In this document: positions 1-5,732 of the stretch, in pieces
Layout: each line of letters opens with the position of its first letter
Numbering within the stretch: position 1 is the stretch's first letter
Source: Rhizobiaceae bacterium
GTDB lineage: Bacteria > Pseudomonadota > Alphaproteobacteria > Rhizobiales > Rhizobiaceae
Direction of reading: 5' to 3'
Assembly (NCBI GenBank): GCA_016793565.1
Contig: JAEUMA010000181.1
Location: 1 to 5,732, forward strand
DNA: 5,732 nucleotides
The notes under the pieces: generated by a model
Seen by the model: only the letters and a program-made list of their open reading frames with translations
Databases searched by the model: none
What the model was told of the DNA's origin: nothing
Program-made: the position numbers and the translations under genes

Positions 1-132
1 GAGGAAGTCGTCACCCGCGCCGCCGGAGATGGAGTCGTCGCCATCGCCGCCGGAGATGGTGTCGCTGCCGCCGCCGCCGGAGATGGTGTCGTTGCCGCCG
101 GAGCCGATCACCTGGTCGTTGCCGGAGCCGAG
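1..132 (-). repeat. RTX calcium-binding nonapeptides, block 5, running off the window
   Basis: Residues 1847-1890 contain five consecutive nonapeptides: GSGNDQVIG, SGGNDTISG, GGGSDTISG, GDGDDSISG and GAGDDFL. The last is cut by the window edge. This is the most regular block, and the DNA itself repeats with a 27-base period: gccgccggagatgg on the plus strand begins at 19, 46 and 73, with a shorter match at 97-102. That regularity suggests recent unit duplication or homogenisation. More units probably follow beyond base 1, then the C-terminal secretion signal. Confidence 0.95.
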
Positions 133-3100
133 GATGGCCTCTTCAAAGCCCTGGTAGAAGCTGTGGAAGGTGGTCGACAGCCCGTCCGTGGTCTCGTCCG
201 AGAAGTCGCCGTCATCGTTGATGTCGGCGGTCAGGAAGCCAGTGTCCATGTTGAAGAACACGCCGAGGCCGAACAGATTGGCGCCCGACTGCGTGTCGTT
301 CGACAGGCCCACCAGGTTCAGCGTGTCGTCGGCGCTGGTCGACAGCGTACGCACCGTCTCGAACTCGGCGAGCGAGCCGAAGTAGTCGATGATGCCGTCG
401 CGGCCCTCGTCGACCTGGTAGGTCGAGGCGATCGAGCCGTCCACCGACTGCGCGATGGCAGCCGCACCCACCGTCATGATGAAGGAGGTGCCGCCCGCCG
501 AGGCCGGCTTGAACAGCCGCTCGTCGAAGATCGCGCGGTCGTTGAAGCGAACCAGCGTCAGCCCGTCATTGTCCGGGTTGCCGTCGCCATTGGTGTCCGA
601 CACCTGCAGCAGCGTTCCGTCCGGGTTGAACTGGATCTCGCCGGTCCCGTCGATGACGACGTTCTCGCCGCCCTTCAGGATGTCGCCGAGGCCCTTGTCG
701 CGGCTCGCCTGCACCTTGTCGTCGCCGAGGCCGCCGTCGACCAGGTCGTTGCCGTCCCCGCCGATCAGGAAGTCGTCGCCGTGGATCGCCGCGAAGCGGT
801 CGCCGCTGTCGGTCTCAACCACCGGCTGGCCGATGTCGTCATCCCAGTCCGAGCCGTCGGCCAGGCGCAGATACACCGGCTGGTCGAGGTCGGGGCTGTC
901 GGCGAAGGAGATGTCCCACTGCGCGTCGTGGCTGCCGAGGTCGATCAGGATTTCGTCCTGCGCCTCGCCCAGGCTCGGCGCGTCGGGGTCCACCGCCGTG
1001 AAGATCGCAACGTCCAGGCCCTGCAGCACGCTGCGCTCGTTGGCGCCGAGAACTTCCGACGTCTGCAGGATGGCGCGGTTCACGCCGACCGTGTCGCCCT
1101 CGCTCTCCTTGCCCTCGAAGGTGATGAAGCGGTCCGAATAGTCCGTCTCGTTGGCGCCGAGGTCGCCCTCGCCGCGCTGTTCCGTATGAGCACGGCCCTC
1201 GTTCAGCCCTTCCTGGCCCGCGCGGCCGTCATAGAGCGTCAGCGACACATGCGTGTTCGACAGGTCCGACACCGACCACACAGGCTTCACGCCGCCCGAG
1301 TCGTTGGTGATCGAGATCACCGGAACGTCGAGATAGACGTCCTGGTCCTCGGAGCCCTCGCGGATGAAGATCGAGACGATGTCCTGGCCGGGGATGATCG
1401 CGCCGCCGGCAACCAGCAGGTTGCCGATCGCGCTGTCGTCGTCGGCCGAGACCGCCGCGTTGATCTCGCTGATCAGACGGCCGACCGCGTCAGCCGTCGT
1501 CTCGGAGATCACCGTGCCCTCGACCTCGTCGACGCCCACCGTCACCGAGAAGGTCTGACCGTTCAGCGTCAGGCTGATGACGTCGAAGTCCTTCAGCTTG
1601 CCGATGTCGATGCGGTACTGCTGGCCTTCCACCAGTTCCGTGCCCTCGGCGCCGAGCTTGACCACCAGGTCCTCGGCATAGGCCGTGCGGCCCAGGCTGA
1701 AGGTGTCGGAATCCGTCTTCTCGTTGTCGTAGCGGTTCTGGTAGCTGACGAACACCAGTTCGTCGTCCTCGCCCTCGATCGTCTCGATCGGGTTGTCGAG
1801 CGTCACCTGCGCGCCGGCGTCGCCGACGTCCTCCGGATTGTCCGGCTCAAGCGTATCGGCCGTGGCGCCGACGAAGTTGTAGGCGCCGGGCTGGCCGATC
1901 ACCGTGAACACGTCCTCGTTCACCACCACCGCCTGCAGCAGGCCGGCAAGCGCCGCCACTTCCGGGTCCGGATCGTCGGCCAGGCCGGCGATCGCGGCGT
2001 TCACCTTGGCGACCACTTCCTCGACCGTGGTCGAGCCGGACACGTCGATGTCGATGTCAGGGTCCACCCCGCCGCCCAGCAGCGCGATGTTGATCACCTT
2101 GTTCCAGGCGTTGTCGTCGGCGAACACGCCCGTCAGCGCCACCGTGAACAGCGACGGAGCCGCGACATTCTCCTCGGGAGCCGCGCGGAAGTCCTGGCCG
2201 ATGCGGTCGCTCTGCGAGCCCGGCGCCTTGGCGTTGGCGTCGTCCAGCAGGAACAGGCCGTCCGGCGAGTTCAGATTGCCGAGACGGTCGACCAGGTCGA
2301 GATCGCGGTTGATGATCTTGAACCCGTCGCCCTGCTTGCCCCAGTAGTCGACCACGTCGTCGTCGAAGCCGGATTCGATCCCTTCGGATTCGTAGCGGCC
2401 GAGTTCGGTGTCGGAGATGCCGCCCAGGAACAGCAGCAGGCCGTCCAGATCGTCATCGTCGTCGTCCGGCTGGAAGTCGCGCTCGACCGTCTCCTGGAAG
2501 TTGTTGAAGTGCAGCGACACCTCGAACGTGTCGTCGCCCTCGCGGCCCGACAGGCGGTCGGTGCCGCCGCGGCCTTCCAGAACGTCGTCGCCACGGCTGG
2601 CGATCAGCTCGTTGTCGAAGTCGATCGCCTGGAAGTTGGCGGTGTACTCGGCGCTCGCCACCGTCTTGGGATCGAACACGCCGTCATTGTTGATCAGCGG
2701 GTTGGTGACGTCGAACTGCGTGCCCGACGAATCCCCCGACTTCAGAACCGGCGCGAAGGTCAGACCGAAATACGGCTCCCACGGATTGCCGGCCGCATTG
2801 AGGTCGCCGAGATCCAGCATCATGCCACGGAACAGGTCGGGCTGGTTGAGGATGGCGATGGACAGACCATCGGTGCCGCGCAGGACGAGATCGCTGTTGG
2901 TGCCGCGATAGTTCTGCTGGTTCTCGAAGCTCAGTTCCGGATCGTTGGTGCCGGCGGCCAGATAGTCGATGCGGCCGAGACCGGACGCATTGATGTGGTC
3001 CATGCCGGTGATGGTCACCGCCGAGAAGCCCTCGCGGTAGCTCGACTGGTCGGCCGTGCCGAGACGGTCGGCACCATAGCCCTGGAACGTCGCCAGCCAC

Positions 3101-5670
3101 GGATAGACGTCCGTGATGTCGTTGGTCAGCTGCGAGCCGAGGTCGAGGTAGATCACGCTGTCGGTGGTGATGGCGTCCAGCGCGTCGGCCTCGTCGTCGG
3201 CCTCGGCGACGCCGGACAGGTCCTGCGTCGTGCCCAGCAGCGCCGACAGGATGAAGCGCTCGTCCAGCGAGCCGTCCGTCGACACCGTCACGTCATTGGT
3301 GCGGCCCGGCGTGAACGTCGTCAGCCACAGCGTGTCTTCCTGCTTGCCGCTCAGCAGACCGCCGTCGCCCTCGAACAGGTCCGAAAGGTCGACGCCCGAC
3401 AGGAGGTCTTCCAGATAGCCGTTGATCCAGGCCGTCAGGTCGTTGCCGAAGTCGGCCGGGTTGGCGCCGCCATGGATCTCGCCGCCGTCCAGTTCCAGCA
3501 CGATGTCGTCGGAACCGTTGCCGCCGATCAGCGTGTCGCGGCCGTCATTGCCGACCAGCGCGCCCGTCGGGCTCAGCACCAGATTGCCCGCGAAGTGGCC
3601 TTCGAGGTCGAACAGGTTGATGTTGTTCTGGTGGGTCAGCAGGAACTCCAGGTCGCCGCCCATCAGAAGGTCGTCGCCGCCGGCGCCGTAGACCGTGTCG
3701 TTGTCGTAGCCGGCGATGAAGAAGTTGGTCTCTTCGGAGCCGTCGATCAGCATCTGGCCGGTCACGCCGGGCGACAGGCCCGGGATGCGCGGAACCGCCC
3801 CGCCTTCCGTGAAGTCGCGGAAGTCGCCGAAATAGAGGTCTTCGAACAGACCAGCCGAATCCTGGTCGAAGGCGAAGTCGCGCGTGGTGTCGAACTCGAA
3901 GGTGTCGTTGCCTTCGGTCGAGACCACGAAGCCGATGCCCTGGCCGCCTTCGTTGAAGGTGCGCGCCTCGTCGTCCGAGATGATCAGCGCAGGACGGCCG
4001 TCCTGCGTGCCGGCCGAAGCCACCAGGTTCGCAAACGCGTCGTTGGCCGGATTGCCGTCGGTCGCCAGCGAGGCGTAGAACGCGTTCAGGCGATCGACGA
4101 TCACGCCGAGGGCGGCCGTGCTGTCGTCCGGCAGCGTGTCCGGATCGATCACCGAGGCGCCCGCGAACACCGTCGTGCCGTTCAGCGTCACCGTCACCGA
4201 GCGCACGTTCGACCACTCGTTGCCCGAGCCCGTCGCCGGGCCGGCCAGATTGTCGGTCGTGAAGATCAGCTTGGTCTCGACGATCTCCGCCTCGCCATAG
4301 GCCACAACGTCCAGGAAGCCGTAGAAATTGCCCGACGCGTTGACGTTCTCGATGTCTTCCAGCTTCACGCCCGCCTGCGAATTGCCGGTCGTGATCTCGC
4401 CGTTCTCCACCGTGCCGCCGCCCTGCAGGCCGCCATCGCTGGTCAGCGCGCCGTCGACGTCGATGACGATCAGCTCTTCATCGTCGGAAGCTTCCAGCAG
4501 CAGCCAGTCGAAGTCCTGGCGCGCGTCGTCGTCGAACGTCGTGCCGCCCTTGATCACCGACTCGCCCGTCAGCTGCGTGTCCAGCGACGAAAGCTCCTGG
4601 TAGAAGAAGTCGGCGTTGCGGCCGCCCTGGAGCAGGTTCGTGCCGGCCCCGCCCGAGAAGAAGTCGTTGCCGATGCCGCCCTTGATGATGTCGTCGCCGG
4701 CGCCGCCCAGAACGATGTTGCCGTTCATGCTGGTGCCGTCACCGCCGAAGCCGGTGCCGTCGAAATACAGATTGCCCGTGTAGCCCTCGGTGTCGTTCGA
4801 CGGGTCGAGCAGCGCCAGGCCGCGCGCATGCGCGTCGATGATCTCGAAGTTCTTCACGTTCACATACGGGCGGACATTGTAGTCGATCTCGCCCGGATTG
4901 ATGCCGTCGCCGTCGATGTCGATCTGCTCGACCTGCTCGAACGGGTCGGTGAAGTCGATGCGGATGTCCGAATTGCCGATCAGGCGCAGCGCGTCGACGC
5001 CGGAGCCGCCGTCCAGCTCGACCGGGGCGTTGGCGATCTCGATCGCGCCCTCGACCGTGTGCATCTCCATCGAAGCGCGCGGGCCTTCCTGCGTCGTCTC
5101 GATCGTGAACACGCCGCCGTCGATCTCGTCGAACAGCGAGCCGGCGAAGTCCTGCGTGCCTTCCACGATGTGCGTCAGGAACGCGTCGATATAGGGCTCG
5201 AACGTCGCCGCCGTCTCCGGAGCGCGGGCGAAGAAGCCGCCCAGCTGCGCGATCGTGATGTTGCCCGCCGCGACCTGGCTCACCCAGAAGTTCAGGCCGT
5301 CAAGGTCGGGCTCGCGGCCCAGCACGTTGCGGTAAAGGCTCGTCACGATCTCGAGGTTGCTCAGCCCGGCATAGTTGTCCTCGAACTCCGACGCCTCGTT
5401 GAAATAGTTCTCAAGGTCGTTCGGCGCGATCCCGTTCGCAACGACCTGCGTCCAGAAGTCCAGGCCAGCCTCGTCGGGAACGCGGTTGTAGAAAACCTGG
5501 AAATAGGTGATCGCCGTGTGAACCGGGATCGCCGCCTCGTCGTCCACCGCAGCCTGCACCACCGCGTCGATGCTGCTGAAGCTCGAATAAAAGGATACCT
5601 GCGCATCCGTCGGCTCAAGCCGCCAGATGGACTGCAATGTGTCGGCTACCACAATCGGGTCCAGGGCCAT
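1..5670 (-). CDS. Giant RTX-family calcium-binding protein with N-terminal DUF4214 repeats; 3' end beyond window
   Basis: The frame is open from ATG (5670-5668) to base 1. It covers 1890 codons, roughly 200 kDa, with no stop, and is incomplete at the 3' end. The start is firm: reading upstream in frame gives TAA at 5727-5725 with no ATG, GTG, TTG or CTG between, and a GAGGAA sequence lies 7 nt before the ATG. In order the protein shows: a helical N-terminus with two DUF4214 repeats (about 56-152); RTX nonapeptide clusters near 322-356, 652-735, 1026-1049, 1630-1672 and 1847-1890; and three copies of an alpha/beta module (468-569, 1175-1268, 1352-1439). It is rich in Asp, Gly and Glu, poor in Lys, and I saw no Cys or Sec-type signal peptide. 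RTX repeats of this family bind calcium and fold into beta-rolls after export, usually by a type I (ABC/MFP/TolC) system using a C-terminal signal, which is not visible here. No protease, lipase or other catalytic motif was recognised. A surface-layer, adhesin or matrix role is inferred; the exact function is unknown. Confidence 0.96.
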   Translation of the reverse strand, partial: MALDPIVVADTLQSIWRLEPTDAQVSFYSSFSSIDAVVQAAVDDEAAIPVHTAITYFQVFYNRVPDEAGLDFWTQVVANGIAPNDLENYFNEASEFEDNYAGLSNLEIVTSLYRNVLGREPDLDGLNFWVSQVAAGNITIAQLGGFFARAPETAATFEPYIDAFLTHIVEGTQDFAGSLFDEIDGGVFTIETTQEGPRASMEMHTVEGAIEIANAPVELDGGSGVDALRLIGNSDIRIDFTDPFEQVEQIDIDGDGINPGEIDYNVRPYVNVKNFEIIDAHARGLALLDPSNDTEGYTGNLYFDGTGFGGDGTSMNGNIVLGGAGDDIIKGGIGNDFFSGGAGTNLLQGGRNADFFYQELSSLDTQLTGESVIKGGTTFDDDARQDFDWLLLEASDDEELIVIDVDGALTSDGGLQGGGTVENGEITTGNSQAGVKLEDIENVNASGNFYGFLDVVAYGEAEIVETKLIFTTDNLAGPATGSGNEWSNVRSVTVTLNGTTVFAGASVIDPDTLPDDSTAALGVIVDRLNAFYASLATDGNPANDAFANLVASAGTQDGRPALIISDDEARTFNEGGQGIGFVVSTEGNDTFEFDTTRDFAFDQDSAGLFEDLYFGDFRDFTEGGAVPRIPGLSPGVTGQMLIDGSEETNFFIAGYDNDTVYGAGGDDLLMGGDLEFLLTHQNNINLFDLEGHFAGNLVLSPTGALVGNDGRDTLIGGNGSDDIVLELDGGEIHGGANPADFGNDLTAWINGYLEDLLSGVDLSDLFEGDGGLLSGKQEDTLWLTTFTPGRTNDVTVSTDGSLDERFILSALLGTTQDLSGVAEADDEADALDAITTDSVIYLDLGSQLTNDITDVYPWLATFQGYGADRLGTADQSSYREGFSAVTITGMDHINASGLGRIDYLAAGTNDPELSFENQQNYRGTNSDLVLRGTDGLSIAILNQPDLFRGMMLDLGDLNAAGNPWEPYFGLTFAPVLKSGDSSGTQFDVTNPLINNDGVFDPKTVASAEYTANFQAIDFDNELIASRGDDVLEGRGGTDRLSGREGDDTFEVSLHFNNFQETVERDFQPDDDDDDLDGLLLFLGGISDTELGRYESEGIESGFDDDVVDYWGKQGDGFKIINRDLDLVDRLGNLNSPDGLFLLDDANAKAPGSQSDRIGQDFRAAPEENVAAPSLFTVALTGVFADDNAWNKVINIALLGGGVDPDIDIDVSGSTTVEEVVAKVNAAIAGLADDPDPEVAALAGLLQAVVVNEDVFTVIGQPGAYNFVGATADTLEPDNPEDVGDAGAQVTLDNPIETIEGEDDELVFVSYQNRYDNEKTDSDTFSLGRTAYAEDLVVKLGAEGTELVEGQQYRIDIGKLKDFDVISLTLNGQTFSVTVGVDEVEGTVISETTADAVGRLISEINAAVSADDDSAIGNLLVAGGAIIPGQDIVSIFIREGSEDQDVYLDVPVISITNDSGGVKPVWSVSDLSNTHVSLTLYDGRAGQEGLNEGRAHTEQRGEGDLGANETDYSDRFITFEGKESEGDTVGVNRAILQTSEVLGANERSVLQGLDVAIFTAVDPDAPSLGEAQDEILIDLGSHDAQWDISFADSPDLDQPVYLRLADGSDWDDDIGQPVVETDSGDRFAAIHGDDFLIGGDGNDLVDGGLGDDKVQASRDKGLGDILKGGENVVIDGTGEIQFNPDGTLLQVSDTNGDGNPDNDGLTLVRFNDRAIFDERLFKPASAGGTSFIMTVGAAAIAQSVDGSIASTYQVDEGRDGIIDYFGSLAEFETVRTLSTSADDTLNLVGLSNDTQSGANLFGLGVFFNMDTGFLTADINDDGDFSDETTDGLSTTFHSFYQGFEEAILGSGNDQVIGSGGNDTISGGGGSDTISGGDGDDSISGGAGDDFL
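193..225 (-). other. DxNxDG calcium-loop motif
   Basis: Residues 1816-1826 read DINDDGDFSDE, with acidic or amide side chains at loop positions 1, 3, 5 and 11. This is the same spacing as the loop at residues 251-261. It lies shortly before RTX block 5 and probably adds a calcium site. Confidence 0.5.
565..597 (-). other. DxNxDG calcium-loop motif
   Basis: Residues 1692-1702 read DTNGDGNPDND, just after RTX block 4. The DxNxDGxxD pattern is typical of thrombospondin type-3-like and related extracellular calcium loops. A single copy without flanking helices makes the assignment moderate. Confidence 0.5.
661..783 (-). repeat. RTX calcium-binding nonapeptides, block 4
   Basis: Residues 1630-1654 read HGDDFLIGGDGNDLVDGGLGDDKVQ, nearly perfect GGxGxDxux units. 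After a short charged spacer (ASRDK) a further partial unit, GLGDILKGGEN, ends near residue 1671. The preceding sequence (SGDRFAAI) supplies the usual beta-strand lead-in. Confidence 0.92.
1354..1617 (-). repeat. Internal alpha/beta module, copy C (protein repeat)
   Basis: Residues about 1352-1439 show strand YRIDIGKLKDFD, strand VISLTLNGQTFSVTVG, helix AVGRLISEINAAVSA (Asn-Ala at 1404-1405), second helix GNLLVAGGAI and strand IVSIFIREG. It is closest to copy A at the strand-turn (VTLNGTT versus LTLNGQT) and to copy B at the helix (VNAAIAG versus INAAVSA). Copies B and C are only about 85 residues apart, while copy A is separated from them by RTX blocks 2 and 3. Confidence 0.62.
1867..2148 (-). 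repeat. Internal alpha/beta module, copy B (protein repeat)
   Basis: Residues about 1175-1268 begin with strand FTVALTGVFADDNAW and continue with VINIALLGGG. A long helix VEEVVAKVNAAIAGLA follows (Asn-Ala at 1224-1225), then a second helix AALAGLLQAVV and a closing strand DVFTVIGQPG. It aligns with copies A and C. It lacks the LNG turn after the second strand, having LLGGG there instead. It carries DIDIDV between strand and helix, which could be a metal site, though this is not tested. Confidence 0.6.
2524..2595 (-). repeat. RTX calcium-binding nonapeptides, block 3
   Basis: Residues 1026-1049 read RGDDVLEGRGGTDRLSGREGDDTFEV, about two and a half nonapeptides, with Arg replacing the second Gly in two units (GRGGTDRLS, GREGDDTFE). 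The block is followed closely by an acidic run of six Asp at 1069-1074. Confidence 0.88.
3466..3717 (-). repeat. RTX calcium-binding nonapeptides, block 2 (interrupted)
   Basis: Two RTX patches are separated by a short non-RTX insert. Residues 652-672 include IAGYDNDTVYGAGGDDLLMGG, two units. Residues 707-735 include GNDGRDTLIGGNGSDDIVLE and then DGGEIHGGAN. Between them lies a hydrophobic/Asn-rich stretch (about 673-706) containing LLTHQNNINLFDLEGHFAGNL. It may be a loop or beta insertion between two short beta-rolls. Consensus Gly and Asp positions are well kept, so calcium binding is likely. Confidence 0.88.
3964..4269 (-). repeat. Internal alpha/beta module, copy A (protein repeat)
   Basis: Residues about 468-569 show beta strands LIFTTDN and VRSVTVTLNGTTVFAG, then a helix GVIVDRLNAFYASLA, a short second helix around ANLVASAG, and a closing strand PALIISDDE. 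The same order occurs in copies B (1867-2148) and C (1354-1617) of this protein. The copies are clearly diverged but align around the V-T-L-N-G strand and the helix with Asn-Ala at 529-530. The layout resembles small beta-alpha modules such as the flagellar-hook 'IN' motif, but I cannot assign a family. Confidence 0.6.
4603..4707 (-). repeat. RTX calcium-binding nonapeptides, block 1
   Basis: Residues 322-356 read as four nonapeptides in register: GGAGDDIIK, GGIGNDFFS, GGAGTNLLQ and GGRNADFF. The first two keep the GGxGxDxux consensus. The third has T-N in place of the x-D pair and the fourth is degraded, as is usual where a beta-roll ends. In this family each pair of turns binds calcium between the GGxGxD loops. 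Confidence 0.93.
4888..4920 (-). other. EF-hand-like DxDxDG calcium loop
   Basis: Residues 251-261 read DIDGDGINPGE, with acidic residues at loop positions 1, 3, 5 and 11 and Gly at 6. This resembles EF-hand or dockerin-type loops, but the final acidic residue is one position earlier than the canonical 12. Calcium binding is plausible; there are no clear flanking helices. Confidence 0.5.
5215..5505 (-). other. Tandem DUF4214 repeats at the N-terminus (protein domain)
   Basis: Two similar helical units are visible. Repeat 1 (about residues 56-100) reads YFQVFYNRVPDEAGLDFW and then a helix ending EFEDNY. Repeat 2 (about 112-152) reads LYRNVLGREPDLDGLNFWV and then a helix ending FFARAPE. The shared pattern, (F/L)Y-x-x-V-x-(G)-R-x-P-D-x-x-G-L-x-F-W, is the hallmark of DUF4214. 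DUF4214 is commonly found in bacterial secreted and RTX-type proteins and in some glycan-related proteins. Its molecular role is not established. Residues 1-55 before it are also predicted helical. In S-layer-like RTX proteins an N-terminal helical region of this kind can anchor the protein to the cell surface; applying that here is inference. Confidence 0.85.
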
Positions 5671-5732
5671 GTCTCTCTTCCTCGTTCCGCCGCCAGCCCT
5701 TGCATGCGCAAAAACCGCGGCCCATTAAAGCC
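5671..5732 (-). other. 5' leader / upstream region of the RTX gene
   Basis: Only 62 bases upstream of the start are present. They hold the ribosome binding site, the in-frame stop that closes the upstream frame (5725-5727), and a GCATGC palindrome at 5702-5707. Two upstream ATGs on the minus strand (at 5725 and 5705) are out of frame with the gene. I see no convincing -35/-10 pair. The promoter is probably further upstream, or the gene is part of a longer transcript. Confidence 0.6.
5678..5683 (-). promoter_or_regulatory. Shine-Dalgarno sequence of the RTX gene
   Basis: On the minus strand GAGGAA lies 7 nt before the ATG at 5670, inside a purine run (GAGGAAGAGAGA). This is a good match to the 16S rRNA anti-SD sequence at normal spacing, and it decides the start codon together with the in-frame TAA at 5727-5725. 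Confidence 0.85.

Noticed and set aside
19..102. Regularly spaced short direct repeats that could suggest a CRISPR array
   Set aside because: The period is 27 bases with no unique spacers, and it translates exactly as GGxGxDxux nonapeptides in the gene's frame.
455..1141. Plus-strand open frame of 228 codons, Ser/Pro/Arg-rich
   Set aside because: It is antisense to the RTX gene. Its composition is what results from reading Gly/Asp-rich codons on the opposite strand. It has no domain and no convincing ribosome binding site.
1036..1161. Exact 15-base direct repeat ctcgttggcgccgag at 1036-1050 and 1147-1161
   Set aside because: Both copies encode LGANE in the RTX frame, 37 codons apart. The match does not extend, so it is more likely a short shared peptide turn than a mobile or recombination site.
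2408..2911. Plus-strand open frame of 167 codons, Ser/Arg-rich
   Set aside because: It is antisense to a part of the RTX gene that reads cleanly as conserved-type protein, including RTX block 3 and the Asp run. No domain was recognised. The other short frames on both strands were rejected on the same grounds.
3545..4216. Minus-strand open frame of 223 codons, Arg/Gly-rich
   Set aside because: It is the same strand as the RTX gene but another frame, lying wholly inside it. The Arg/Gly-rich, low-complexity product is a frame-shadow of high-G+C coding DNA.
5700..5710. GCATGC palindrome in the leader as an operator
   Set aside because: It is too short and isolated to call a regulator site, and no promoter is identifiable around it.

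Overview
The window holds one very large gene on the minus strand. It starts with ATG at 5670 and runs in a single open frame to base 1, where it leaves the window. That is 1890 codons read without a stop, with the 3' end missing. The product is a Gly/Asp-rich, very acidic protein with no cysteine seen and several clusters of RTX (GGxGxDxux) calcium-binding nonapeptides. It looks like a secreted or cell-surface RTX protein of the type I secretion class. The base composition is strongly G+C-rich with mostly G/C third positions. An N-terminal DUF4214 pair followed by dispersed RTX blocks and 'IENVNASG'-type segments is a layout I associate with alphaproteobacteria (S-layer-like or giant adhesin-like RTX proteins). 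The organism assignment is an inference and is not certain.

Layout in the direction of transcription (right to left). 5732-5671: a short leader with an in-frame TAA at 5727-5725 and a GAGGAA Shine-Dalgarno sequence. Residues 1-155: a helical N-terminus with two DUF4214 repeats. Residues about 200-320: beta-rich sequence with an EF-hand-like DIDGDG loop. Residues 322-356: RTX block 1. Residues 468-569: first copy of an alpha/beta module. Residues 652-735: RTX block 2. Residues about 740-1020: a long beta-rich stretch. Residues 1026-1049: RTX block 3, followed by a six-Asp run. Residues 1175-1268 and 1352-1439: second and third copies of the alpha/beta module. Residues 1630-1672: RTX block 4. 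Residues 1692-1702 and 1816-1826: two more DxNxDG loops. Residues 1847-1890: RTX block 5, still running at the window edge.

No other gene is credible here. The shorter open frames on both strands are antisense or out-of-frame shadows, made Ser/Pro/Arg-rich by the Gly/Asp-rich codons of the real gene. No tRNA, rRNA, insertion sequence, CRISPR array or terminator was seen. The C-terminal secretion signal, the stop codon and any adjacent type I exporter genes lie outside the window.

The most interesting point is the protein's architecture: three diverged copies of an alpha/beta module of about 90-100 residues spread between RTX clusters. I cannot name this module with confidence. I see no evidence for a multi-gene system inside this window.
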